In this document: positions 33,893 to 43,087 of the stretch, in pieces | Numbering within the stretch: the first letter of the stretch is position 1 | Layout of the letters: each line of letters begins with the position of its first letter | NCBI RefSeq assembly: GCF_000143535.2 | Contig: NC_037312.1 | Span: 186,001-250,000 of the forward strand | Direction: 5' to 3' | Source: Botrytis cinerea B05.10 | Lineage: Eukaryota; Ascomycota; Leotiomycetes; Helotiales; Sclerotiniaceae | Length of the DNA stretch: 64,000 nucleotides | The notes under the pieces: model-generated | Databases searched by the model: none | Seen by the model: the letters and a program-made list of their open reading frames with translations, nothing else | What the model was told of the DNA's origin: nothing | Position numbers and translations under genes: made by a program

Positions 33893-34380
33893 AACATAGT
33901 TGGTAAAATGGTTCAGTACTATCGATTCAAAAGGATGTTGTCATGCGATACATTCCAAAAGAAAAGAATGTAATATCAATACTGTCGAGCGTGATAGATT
34001 AATGTATATTGGTCGTGGGTGTATCGAGTAGATCTTGGCGCCTCTTTCAGAATGATGAATAAATGAGCGGAGCTATTATCTCTTCGCGCCTTCTAAATTG
34101 CGGTCGAGGAATTGCACTTTCTCTCTTTGAGCACTGTGCACGTGTGTGAATGAAATGAGGGTGATGAGGATACCCTTTGTATATAAATCATACTGTAACT
34201 CGATGCTCATGTCAACTTTGACAGAACGGTGAAATTCATGGATATTGTATACTTCGCACCAAATTCAGAGGCTCACCGTTATTAATGCAGAAGTTCAAGA
34301 AGTGAACTGAATTTCATGATACTGCAGGTTGATAAAGCTGCATGAATTGCTTTTGATTATTTCGTAATACGACCAATAAA
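33893..34380. other. Intergenic, tandem minus-strand genes
   Basis: About 490 bases separate the Sda1 stop from the start region of the Zn2Cys6-like gene. It must hold the latter's promoter; a TATATAAA-like string near 34178-34186 reads on either strand. Nothing else is seen. Confidence 0.5.
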
Positions 34381-36757
34381 TTAACATCCGATGTTTCCTC
34401 TCTTTCCACCTCTCTTAGTTCTGTCAATGTGTCCTTTAAGCACCCTCCTAGTATGTTGCAAACTTCTCTTTTGCTTACTCTTAGCCTTACCCAACGTCAT
34501 CATGAAATTCTTCTTTCTAGACTTCTCTTGATTGGTAGTACTCTTTCCCTCGGCATCCTTCTTCGACCTTCTGATTGCCTTGGTAGACTTATGCTCGCTA
34601 CGCTCACCCTTTCCTTCCCTAGCCATTGCTATCTTCTCTTCTCTTGTATTCTTTTGTAACTTCGAGAAACCTTCAATTTGATCAGCTGTCAAGGCATCAT
34701 CCGCATGTCTTGCAGCTGCGTCCTTCATTCGTTGAGATTGTGTCCTTCCTCCCATTGCCTTATTTACGCTAGCCTCAAGACGGAGCTCTTGAAGCTTTGC
34801 AAGATCGGCTGGAGTCAGGATTTTGGTGGTTGCATATGTGGAGATCTTCTGTTCGAGGGCCTTGTCGGCAGCCTCCTTCTCTGCATCTTCTGTCGATGTT
34901 TCGGTGCCGTCCGCGGCCTTTTCGGTAGCTTTAACTTCGAGCTTTGCTTTCTTCGCGGCTGGCTTTTCGTCTTCACTATCACTAATCTCAATTTCACCAT
35001 CGCTCTCGACATTGATCCAACCACCCTCATCACTGTCAGCATCGGATTCAACATCCCATGCATTCCAATCTTCCTCATCGTCCTCTTCTTCATCCGTGCC
35101 CAATTCTTCCGGCAATCCACGTTCAACTCGTTTCCGTTTCCTCTCGTCTTCCTTCCACTGCTCAAGTAGTTCAATACCTTCGATACCACCGGCTTCTTCC
35201 TCTCCAAAACGTCTCTCTTTGATCAATCCAGTCTTGAGACCCATGGTCGCTGTCTTTCCTCTATCTCTCTTCTTCAACATATCAGCTCCGACTTCACGAT
35301 ACAAGGATAACAATCCTTTCGCTGCCATCATTGTTCCCTTGTCCTTGCTCTTTCGGTACATTATAAGATCTTGTAGAAGTGTATCGTTCATTGCCAATGG
35401 TTGACGTACGCAAATTTCTCGAATCGCATTCAGTCCGGAGGCAGCAACCTCCGAGGCAGAGGCTTCAGAGACGAACTCATTGGCAATCTTCTGTACCAAA
35501 GGTTCTAAGGCATCAGGTGGAACAAGATTATGTGTTGCTTGAGCTAGAGATGCCAAAAATGAAGTTACAGATGGTTGTCGTGGTGTGAGGTACTTGGTAA
35601 AGTACGAGTATAACGAAATTACAGTAAGCTTATGCAAGCCAACAAGTCGCGAGACTAATTGTAGGACAATCAGTTTTTGTTCGAGGTTAAGTTTCGACTT
35701 CGAGTTTTGAAGGTGTTTTGAAAACAGGGTTTCGGCGAAACCCTGGGGATCGTGCAAGAGATGCAGGGCGGAAAAGTTCAGTGGATGAGGTGCTTTGCTC
35801 TTCTTTTCCTTCCTGCGCACCTTTTCGACCGCCTTTTCCAATGTTTTCGTCTTCTTCTTTGTCTTCTTGTTGATGCCAACTTGATGTTTCAGTTTACCAA
35901 TATCAATGGCTTCTTCATCACTGCTTTCATCCTCCATTTCTTCTCTTTCCTTGTCACCTCCCAAGAAAAACCGTACTCCACCGCCAATAACCTTCTCATT
36001 ATCTGACAAACTCGCTTCCTTCATAATTTCAACAGCTTTCGCATCTGTCCAAATCTGTCGTTTCCACAGTTCTCTTGTAATCTTCACAGCCCAGATTCCT
36101 TTGGAAGATGTTCGGTCGGAGGTGAGCAAATTGAACAGTGCTGTCTGCATTGTTCGATTGAGACGATGGTTGATGCTCTTCGAATTTGAAGTGCGGAGAT
36201 CTGACAAGATCTTCTGGAACAGTAATGTTCGGAGTGTTTTACTCGGCGTAGCTACCAGTATTGGAAACAATGTATTGAGAAGGTTGGCCGAATCAATTAC
36301 TTCCTTTCGTCGCAGCAATACCAAACTACCTACGATCTTCTCGCGCAATTCGCTTTCAAGTTCGGCATGGTGTAAAGTTAGAATTTGCTTGAGATCCTCT
36401 GGAAATTCTGCGGTATCTTCTGGGAAACAGTCTGAACAATGCGCGACGAAATCGATGAGGTCGTGAAATGATACGATGCCGCCAGATGTCGCGGTGGAAG
36501 GGGAAGACATAAAAATGTCTCTTTGTGCTTGATATTGCCCATATTGATTTAGGAAATCTTCTGCGTATGATCTGGTATGCTTGTTAGATGATGATTTCAT
36601 TACTCAGTGTAGACATGTAACTTACTTTGGATCTCTTCGAATCTTGTATTGTAAATTTGGACTATAGAGGTCAGCAATTATCCGTAGAAATATACCAATT
36701 GAGTTCTTACAGATCCGCATCGACCTTCTCCAAAGCACCAACTCTCTTTTTACCCAT
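34381..36757 (-). CDS. sda1: Sda1, 60S ribosome biogenesis and export factor
   Basis: Three exons (36757-36711, 36661-36626, 36571-34381) give 757 residues, the normal size for Sda1. The nuclear protein is needed for late 60S subunit maturation and export. The N-terminus (MGKKRVGALEKVDADLPNLQ, YKIRRDPKSYAEDFLNQYGQY) fits only after splicing the two short first exons. The NUC130/3NT-type helical-repeat region covers about 55-400, including HPLNFSALHLLHDPQGFAETLF and the SRLVGLHKLTVISLYSYFTKYL block. The SDA1 domain region is broken by an acidic Asp/Glu stretch at about 510-570. The end is Lys/Arg-rich (HTRRVLKGHIDRTKRGGKRG), typical of pre-ribosome factors. Frames on the opposite strand are shadows. 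Its start faces the NLR gene across 0.78 kb. Confidence 0.96.
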
Positions 36758-37539
36758 TATGCCGGTTGGATGTTGTGCGATTTTGAGTGTTCGAATCTGC
36801 CTCCTCACTGAATTTCACATGGGTGAGATAATTTTTTTCGTTATCATTATCTTAGCGCCAGTCGCTTAAGTGGCTCTAGCGGTATCAGAACGGTGTGTGA
36901 GAAGTGATTAGTAAGGTGTCTAAATATGAAATAACTGAGGAGGGCAAACTCTTCAACTACATGCCTTTCCATTGGTTCACATGTTTGCCAACTCATGCTC
37001 GCCCAGGAAGTTTCTATCATTGACCACAGCGACGACGTGGAATTAATCCATGGCGGTTCATCTAACGTTATCAAATAACATCGAAGAGGCGACCACACCT
37101 CGTATATATTCAGTTAGCGGCCACATCAACGCGGAGCACGTAGCTAACAATGACTGCATCGACCCCCCAATATTATCATGAGCCTCAACTCGTGTCAACA
37201 ATCCGAGACCTAAAGAAGTTACAAAATGGCCTCAAAGCATCCCATTGGTTTCCGATGCCAGTCTCCAGCCTCTAATGGTACCACATAAGTTTGTGGTGGG
37301 TCTTCGGTGTCATTCTTTGCTACGACTGCTGCGAGTAATTTCAGGATTTTTATGACGGTGATATCACGGTTCGTTTGAAAGGATCAGGTTTTGGTGAAGC
37401 CGCTGTTCAGCCATTGTCGTGTCCGAATAATATATAATTACCGCCCAGTGGCAGGTGATCGAAGAGCTCATAAGTCAATGCAAACCCTACCCCTCTTCGT
37501 TCTTTTCGTGCCCCTCTTCATCTACCTTCATCAGTGGTA
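36758..37539. other. Shared divergent promoter region of sda1 and the NLR gene
   Basis: About 780 bases between two divergent starts. It contains a TATA box oriented for the NLR gene (separate entry) and pyrimidine-rich DNA near 37480-37530. No gene is visible. Confidence 0.55.
37431..37438 (+). promoter_or_regulatory. Probable TATA box of the NLR gene
   Basis: TATATAAT lies about 100 bases upstream of the first ATG (37540) of the NB-ARC/TPR gene. Confidence 0.5.
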
Positions 37540-40500
37540 ATGAATTCGCCCGCAGATTGTCCATTCATTTCTGCAAAAATGTCTGATGCAAATCCATATG
37601 TCCTTACAAAGCTCTCCGAGCATGTGTCACAGCATCTGAACAAATCCCTTGACCAAGCCGTGGAGAATCTATCTTTGAGACTTCAGGACACTGCTAAAGA
37701 CGCCATCGCTGATACCAGAGAAATCAATACCATTATTGACCAGGTGGTCAGAGAAGCCGTTGAGAAAGCATTCGAGAAGTCAGTGGTGACGGAAGTTGAG
37801 CCTTGTTCCAAACAATCAGAGTTCAAATTTCCACCTCCCCGAAATTCCAATTTCGTTGGCCGCTCTTCAACCCTAGCGAAACTACTCAGTCTATGGAAGC
37901 CGGATCAAAAGAGTAGATTGGCAGTAGTAGGACTTGGAGGAATAGGGTACGTTATTTCCCTTAATAATCCCAATGCGGAAACTCACATCCACAGGAAAAC
38001 CGAACTTATTACTGAGTTGGTCTACCAAATTAGAGAAGCGTCGCCCGCATCGATATATTGGTTTGGGCCCGGAAACTTGCTTGCACCTTCCGTCGATGGG
38101 CATGAGCCATTAGAAGATTGGCTACGGCCAGGGCGAGACTCAGCAAGTTTGCTGGTCGTTGATGCCGGGGACAATTTTGATTTTCTCATGCAGCACACTG
38201 AGCATGGTAGACTGATTGACAGGCTGCAAAGTTTCGAAGGTGCCATTATACTCATCACAAGGACTAAATCGAATGGGTGTCTCTTAAGTGGCCCTCACAA
38301 TATTTTCGAAGTGGGATGTCTCGAGCTCGAACCAACAATGTGTTTATTACGGGACAGATTGACCGTTGACCTCTTCGATAATTCAACTGACGAGCAACTT
38401 CGAGAAATCGCTCTTCTTGTTAATTGTCTACCAAGAGCTATTGTCCAGGTCTCAAACCTACTCAACGATACTTCGATGAAACTGTCGCAATTTATCTCCA
38501 TATACCGAACAAATGATCAATTCAAACTGCGATTGCTGAGTTCGGTAGCTCCGCTTTTTACAATATCGGAAGAAGAATCTGTTATTGGTAAGGGCGTCAT
38601 GAATGCTAGACAATTTCGAACAACCTACCCTATGGCTGCTCGAATTCTTCACCATCTATATTACCTTGGCGGTAATGGAGTACCGCGCTCTATCATCTGC
38701 TCGTTAGTTGACCCTCTTGATCTCATTGTCGTAATGTGCATTTTGAAGGGCAATTTTCTTGTCACTGAGGACGATACTAGCGAGACGTACAATATGCATC
38801 CTTTAGTCTTCTTGTCGCTCAAGAAGGTCATTACCAGCGAAAGACCAGAAACAGAAGAAAGTGAGACTGAGGAAGAGCTGGAATGGTACACACAAGTCGT
38901 TGTTGCCTTTGGGAATTACTACCCTGACCAAAGTAGCAAGGACCGAGAATGGTGGAAAACATGTTTTGAACGCTTCCTTAGTGATGGAAGCAAGAAAACT
39001 GATTCTGTACGAATTGCGCTGGCTTTGGTTTACAACAAAGAATCCAAACACCTTGTTCGCAGGGGCCTCTACAATGATGCTTTGAAGATGGCAACACATG
39101 CAGTTGATACTTTACCAGAAGCAATACCTCACGAACATCTTAATATACTTCAGCATCATCTTTCACTACTCGATCTGTTGGCCAAGTATGGAGAACTTAG
39201 AGATGCACTGCAGACGTATACTGAAGAACAGCCAGATGAGTTGTGGAAGAAGCGCGTTGAGGGCATCCTGTACTTATCAGAAGGTACCAACAAATCTGAT
39301 GTCGTTGACCTCTTCCGCCAGATCCGCCGTGCAAAAGAGTCCATGAATGCTCCCGAAAGTGATTTATGTACCAGCATTGACGACTATGGGGTGGCTCTTA
39401 TGCTGATTGGCAACTACCAAGCTGCTGAAATAGAATTTTCAACGGCTTTTAGGAAAAGGGCAACATTTTTAGGAACCAATCATCCCGACACTCTCATCAG
39501 TTGCCAACATCTTGCAAATGTACTGCATAAGTCTGGCAGGTTTAATGATGCCCTTAGATTTGTGGAAGGTGCCATACGTGGAAGCCAGATGTCTCAAGGC
39601 GACGAGCATCCTCAAACTCAATATATCAAAAGTCTTAAAGCACGAATTCTACTGTCCAAAGCCGTTTCATCGTCCGATTACAATGAGGTTGAATCTCTTC
39701 TCACGAACGCCGCCGATGTTCTCACTACTCACCTATCTGACTCTCACCCTCTGGTTCTAACTTGTAGGAGCAATATTGCATTAGTGATGCTAGCACAAGG
39801 GAGATATGATGAAGCTTTAACCATGAATCGTGCTGTTTTGGCCGCAAGAGAACATGGCCCATGGTTAGATTGTGAGCGACATCCGGACATATTGACGAGT
39901 CGGCATCAGATTGCAGAATGTCTGAGGCTCAAAGAAGGATGTCATGCTGCTCAAAATTTAAGTTCTCAAGTTCTAGTCGATAGAACGCAAATATACACCG
40001 AAGGAACTTTCGAAAGCGATGACTTTCATCCCGAGCAGCTCGCGAGTCTGCACCTCCAAGCTCTCATTCTTGCTGGCCTTGGTCAACACAGCGGAGCCCT
40101 CCACAAAATAGATCTTGTGTTGATCGGTAGAAAACGCGTTCTCGGAGAGTCACATCCAGATTACCTTAACAGTCTCACCTGCCGAGGTGAGATTATACGT
40201 GGCCAGCTCCCTCTTGAAGAAGGACGTGAGGAGATGTTGGACACTATCGACGCACTTCATGGAAAAGCTTTGGAGGGTCTTACTCGAGTGTTTGGTTCTC
40301 AGCATCACTGGACACTTCAGTGTCTATCTTACATGGCAGCTGCAAAGCGTGAACGCGGCGATGCTTTGAGCTACACCGAAGCCGCTGGGCTGTATCGTCA
40401 TATTTCACGAGCGTATGAGGGAAATATGGGTGACCTCCACCCTGAAACCGTCAGAGCGAAAGCCTATCTGGCTGAAGTGATGCATCTTTTGGGAAACCGT

Positions 40501-40644
40501 CCGGAAGAGGCTAAAAAGGTTTTCAGAGAAGCTTGCGCTGGACTTGCGAAGGTATTTGGATCAGATGCCCATGCTACTATTACCGCGTATAGAGGGTATG
40601 AAAAGTTCGCTAAGGATCTTTCTGATCCAGTTTCAGGCTTTTAA
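37540..40644 (+). CDS. NLR-type STAND protein: NB-ARC NTPase with kinesin-light-chain-type TPRs
   Basis: Two exons (37540-37946, 37995-40644) give 1,018 residues. Residues 1-115 are helical and charged with no family I recognise. The NB-ARC domain starts at NFVGRSSTLAKLL. Its P-loop GLGGIGKTEL (about 131-140) exists only when the 48-base intron is removed. Walker B-like LLVVDAGDN (about 187-195), sensor-like IILITRTKSNG, LVNCLPRAIVQ (GLPxA equivalent) and an MHD-equivalent NMHPL (about 402) follow. From about 590 on are at least six 42-residue TPRs with signatures such as LGTNHPDTL, LGESHPDYL and MGDLHPETV. Fungal NLRs are thought to sense non-self or stress through the repeats and to trigger N-terminal effector output, including heterokaryon incompatibility. 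ATG 37579 has a better context and is an alternative start. Confidence 0.92.
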   Translation: MNSPADCPFISAKMSDANPYVLTKLSEHVSQHLNKSLDQAVENLSLRLQDTAKDAIADTREINTIIDQVVREAVEKAFEKSVVTEVEPCSKQSEFKFPPPRNSNFVGRSSTLAKLLSLWKPDQKSRLAVVGLGGIGYVISLNNPNAETHIHRKTELITELVYQIREASPASIYWFGPGNLLAPSVDGHEPLEDWLRPGRDSASLLVVDAGDNFDFLMQHTEHGRLIDRLQSFEGAIILITRTKSNGCLLSGPHNIFEVGCLELEPTMCLLRDRLTVDLFDNSTDEQLREIALLVNCLPRAIVQVSNLLNDTSMKLSQFISIYRTNDQFKLRLLSSVAPLFTISEEESVIGKGVMNARQFRTTYPMAARILHHLYYLGGNGVPRSIICSLVDPLDLIVVMCILKGNFLVTEDDTSETYNMHPLVFLSLKKVITSERPETEESETEEELEWYTQVVVAFGNYYPDQSSKDREWWKTCFERFLSDGSKKTDSVRIALALVYNKESKHLVRRGLYNDALKMATHAVDTLPEAIPHEHLNILQHHLSLLDLLAKYGELRDALQTYTEEQPDELWKKRVEGILYLSEGTNKSDVVDLFRQIRRAKESMNAPESDLCTSIDDYGVALMLIGNYQAAEIEFSTAFRKRATFLGTNHPDTLISCQHLANVLHKSGRFNDALRFVEGAIRGSQMSQGDEHPQTQYIKSLKARILLSKAVSSSDYNEVESLLTNAADVLTTHLSDSHPLVLTCRSNIALVMLAQGRYDEALTMNRAVLAAREHGPWLDCERHPDILTSRHQIAECLRLKEGCHAAQNLSSQVLVDRTQIYTEGTFESDDFHPEQLASLHLQALILAGLGQHSGALHKIDLVLIGRKRVLGESHPDYLNSLTCRGEIIRGQLPLEEGREEMLDTIDALHGKALEGLTRVFGSQHHWTLQCLSYMAAAKRERGDALSYTEAAGLYRHISRAYEGNMGDLHPETVRAKAYLAEVMHLLGNRPEEAKKVFREACAGLAKVFGSDAHATITAYRGYEKFAKDLSDPVSGF

Positions 40645-41375
40645 AGTGTGATGATGGAATTATTTCTGAAACAGCATGGTCAAGGACTACCAGGAGACAC
40701 ATATGTGACCCACATGTACAGGAAGGGCAACTCAGTGTAAACGATGTTCGAGTAGGCGTTATAATGGATGGATGGATATTTTGTATGGAGCTGTTTATTG
40801 ATCCTTGTCCTCTCCTCGCTGGCTCGAGCTAGTAGGTCCAGTTCACAGAAACCTCATTGAAGGCTGGAGTTAATGCACGAATTCTATAACATTCCTTGTT
40901 GTTGTGTCTACTTCCCTTTTTGTACAAATCATAGAGTCCAACCGGATAGCACATTGATTTCAGAAGTCTGATATCGTATCATTCATACACGCAATCTAGT
41001 AGCGCCCGTTGATGTTGAAAGATGCCATCATTGTATACTTCAAACCTATCACCTTTGACCTTTCTAGTTCAGCCTATTTGCATTCTCCAGATGTCTGCCA
41101 GCAAATACCCACACAAACGGGTCTTGCGCTACGCGAATCCAACCCAAGGCGCCACGTTCTATATTTTCTCAATGACCAATCATATTTTTGGGGCCATGCT
41201 TGCAGATTCTCTCAATCATCTACATTATCTTTTAATTTATATCTGGTGGGTGTTTGTCCAGATTCCTCTCGGTTCTCAATTCAATTGATTCTTTTTCTTT
41301 TGGCATTACTAGCGCAATTTCATTATGTTTAATTGAAAATTTCAGATTCTCCCTGGTGGAATTCGCACTGTAGAC
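40645..41375. other. Intergenic, no gene supported
   Basis: Between two plus-strand genes. A 107-codon frame at 41009-41332 is AT-driven and hydrophobic by chance; nothing else is seen. Confidence 0.5.
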
Positions 41376-42008
41376 ATGGCTCCGATAACCTTTCCTATTT
41401 TATCCTCTCGTTCGCTTCCAAACAAAATCGCAAACTCCACATCCTCAATCATAAAACTTGTCACCCAATCTTCTGCTGCATTTTCTGCTCACGCCCCTTC
41501 TCTTGCCCCGGTTCCCCCTTCCTCAACACTACCTTCAAAATCTCCAATCTCGACTGCGTTCCCCGACCTATTCCGTGAACAATCCTCCACTATCATAGTT
41601 GATGCCCCCACCACTACTTACGCGTCCTATATCGAACTAAACGATAATGCGTTTACTTCTGAACCTACTGCCCTCTCCGATTCGACTTCAATCGGTGATT
41701 CATATGAAATTAAGACGCAGGCACCTCAACCCAACAATAGTGGTAGAGATATCGGAATAGTAATTGGGTGTATCATTGGTGTATTGATACTGGGACTGAT
41801 AGGTTGGATATACATGATGAAGGCGAAACGCAATCCAAAGAAGAGGAGAAAAGGGAAGGGAAAGGAGAAGGAGGTTGTGCAGGAAACGGTGAAGGTCAGG
41901 GTGAAGGCGAACAAGAGAAAGCACAGGAAACATAAGAAGCATAGAAAAACAGAAGCGGAAACAGCAGGAGGCTCCGGGGGAGAAGCACCGGCTGCTGAAG
42001 GTGCTTAG
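41376..42008 (+). CDS. Single-span membrane protein with highly basic cytoplasmic tail
   Basis: A single exon of 210 residues with a good start context (GACATGGC). Residues 1-120 are rich in Ser, Thr, Pro and Ala, like a glycosylated ectodomain, but without a clear cleavable signal peptide. DIGIVIGCIIGVLILGLIGWIYMM (about 125-148) is a membrane span. The tail is exceptionally basic (KAKRNPKKRRKGKGKEK, then KANKRKHRKHKKHRKTEAE) and ends Gly/Ala-rich. The layout is type III or type I membrane protein with a tail suited to binding phosphoinositides or nucleic acid, which is inference only. It lies 0.73 kb downstream of the NLR gene on the same strand. I do not recognise the family. Confidence 0.65.
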   Translation: MAPITFPILSSRSLPNKIANSTSSIIKLVTQSSAAFSAHAPSLAPVPPSSTLPSKSPISTAFPDLFREQSSTIIVDAPTTTYASYIELNDNAFTSEPTALSDSTSIGDSYEIKTQAPQPNNSGRDIGIVIGCIIGVLILGLIGWIYMMKAKRNPKKRRKGKGKEKEVVQETVKVRVKANKRKHRKHKKHRKTEAETAGGSGGEAPAAEGA

Positions 42009-42764
42009 ATGACATTGCACAGGGATGGCAGCTATGCTATTCTGCGGAAGTTAGTTTGGCGAATTGGGTTGTATAAGCTCGATGTTTGAGCTCATGTTGA
42101 GCCATAATTATACATTGGAGTGGTGGATTGGGCAAAAGCAAGCTCTATGCAAGTTCAGCTCATAAGTAAGAATGAAACTGGGGGTTAAGAGAAACCGCGA
42201 TTGAACGATAGTTAGTTCTAATGGGCAGGGTACGAAATGATCGGGGGCTTTGGAGCACGAAGTGTTCAATCAGACAAATGAGTTTCGACATATCAATAGT
42301 ACATAACCCAAGTTTACATCTAGATCAATTGAGCTGCCTCGTTTATTACCAATATTGTAGTCAGTCAAGGGACATGCTTCACAACCCGTGCTTCTGCAGG
42401 ATATTGCACTAGACACTCGGCTTGCCACATCAGGCAATATGCCAAGAAATTATTACTATACGTACCGGGGCAAAGGGTCTTTAATAGATTGTGAAAATTA
42501 AGCTTTACTGGGCGGGGCAGTGTCGAGCCTTACCCTAAAGAACATGTGGTGAGAAATGTGCTGCAGGTTACTTTGACGCACGAAAGATCATTGAACAACA
42601 TGTGAACAGCTATCTATGAAATTAACAGTCCATCAAACAGTCGTCACTTCTCTTTAAGGTCTTTGAGGAACTTTCCTTTTTTTTATAAAAAAAAAAGTCT
42701 TTCAAGATATTTGAATAGTTTCCATTGAAATAAACAAGTCTTGAACAACGAATGTTGTGACATG

Positions 42765-42772
42765 CATATAAG
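42765..42772 (+). promoter_or_regulatory. Possible TATA box of the CaaX miniprotein gene
   Basis: CATATAAG lies about 105 bases upstream of the ATG at 42875, with the presumed leader between them containing only simple C/A-rich repeats and no ATG. Confidence 0.4.
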
Positions 42773-42808
42773 GAGTTCTATTCCAAGAGTAAAAATAAAG
42801 TCCCAACT

Positions 42809-42863
42809 AAGCACCCAAGCACCCAAGCACTCAAACAATCAAACAATCAAACAATCAAACGAT
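42809..42863. repeat. Two adjoining octamer arrays in the 5' leader
   Basis: AAGCACCC occurs twice plus one variant (AAGCACTC), then AAACAATC is repeated three to four times. The block is G-poor and ATG-free and ends 12 bases before the miniprotein start, so it probably forms much of an unstructured 5' UTR. Confidence 0.85.
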
Positions 42864-42874
42864 AAACTAACGCC

Positions 42875-43087
42875 ATGAGTCATCGTCAACGCCAAACACA
42901 CCACTCATCTCGCCGCCGCGAAAGTGAGAGGAGAGAGGCACGAGATCGATGGTCGCATGCCGATCCAAACCACCCGATTGAACTTCGCGAGATCCGCAGG
43001 GAACAGGGCCACACTCCACGACGCAGTGAGGTAAGACAGCGCAGGAGAAGAAAGGAAGAACCTTCAGGTTGTTGTGTCATCATGTGA
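42875..43087 (+). CDS. 70-residue Arg-rich miniprotein with CaaX prenylation box
   Basis: A single exon encodes 70 residues. It is dominated by Arg, Glu, His and Gln (RRRESERREARDRW, HPIELREIRREQGH, RQRRRRKEE) and ends GCCVIM. The last four residues, CVIM, are a canonical CaaX motif favouring farnesylation. The preceding Cys could be palmitoylated and the run of Arg upstream supplies the polybasic second membrane signal, as in small Ras-type tails. The start context is good (CGCCATGAG), a TATA-like box lies about 105 bases upstream, and the leader is ATG-free. No catalytic domain exists, so it would act as a membrane-bound peptide or adaptor, partner unknown. A chance frame would be unlikely to end in a perfect CaaX box after such biased composition, but homologues should be sought. 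Confidence 0.62.
   Translation: MSHRQRQTHHSSRRRESERREARDRWSHADPNHPIELREIRREQGHTPRRSEVRQRRRRKEEPSGCCVIM

Larger units (their letters stand above)
42009..42874. other. Intergenic upstream of the CaaX miniprotein gene
   Basis: Contains an A-run at about 42688-42697, a TATA-like box and a tandem-repeat leader, listed separately. No frame with a motif is seen. Confidence 0.5.

Noticed and set aside
34823..35404. 193-codon plus-strand frame opposite sda1
   Set aside because: It is Ser-rich only because it mirrors the acidic/basic codons of Sda1; it has no motif or promoter of its own.
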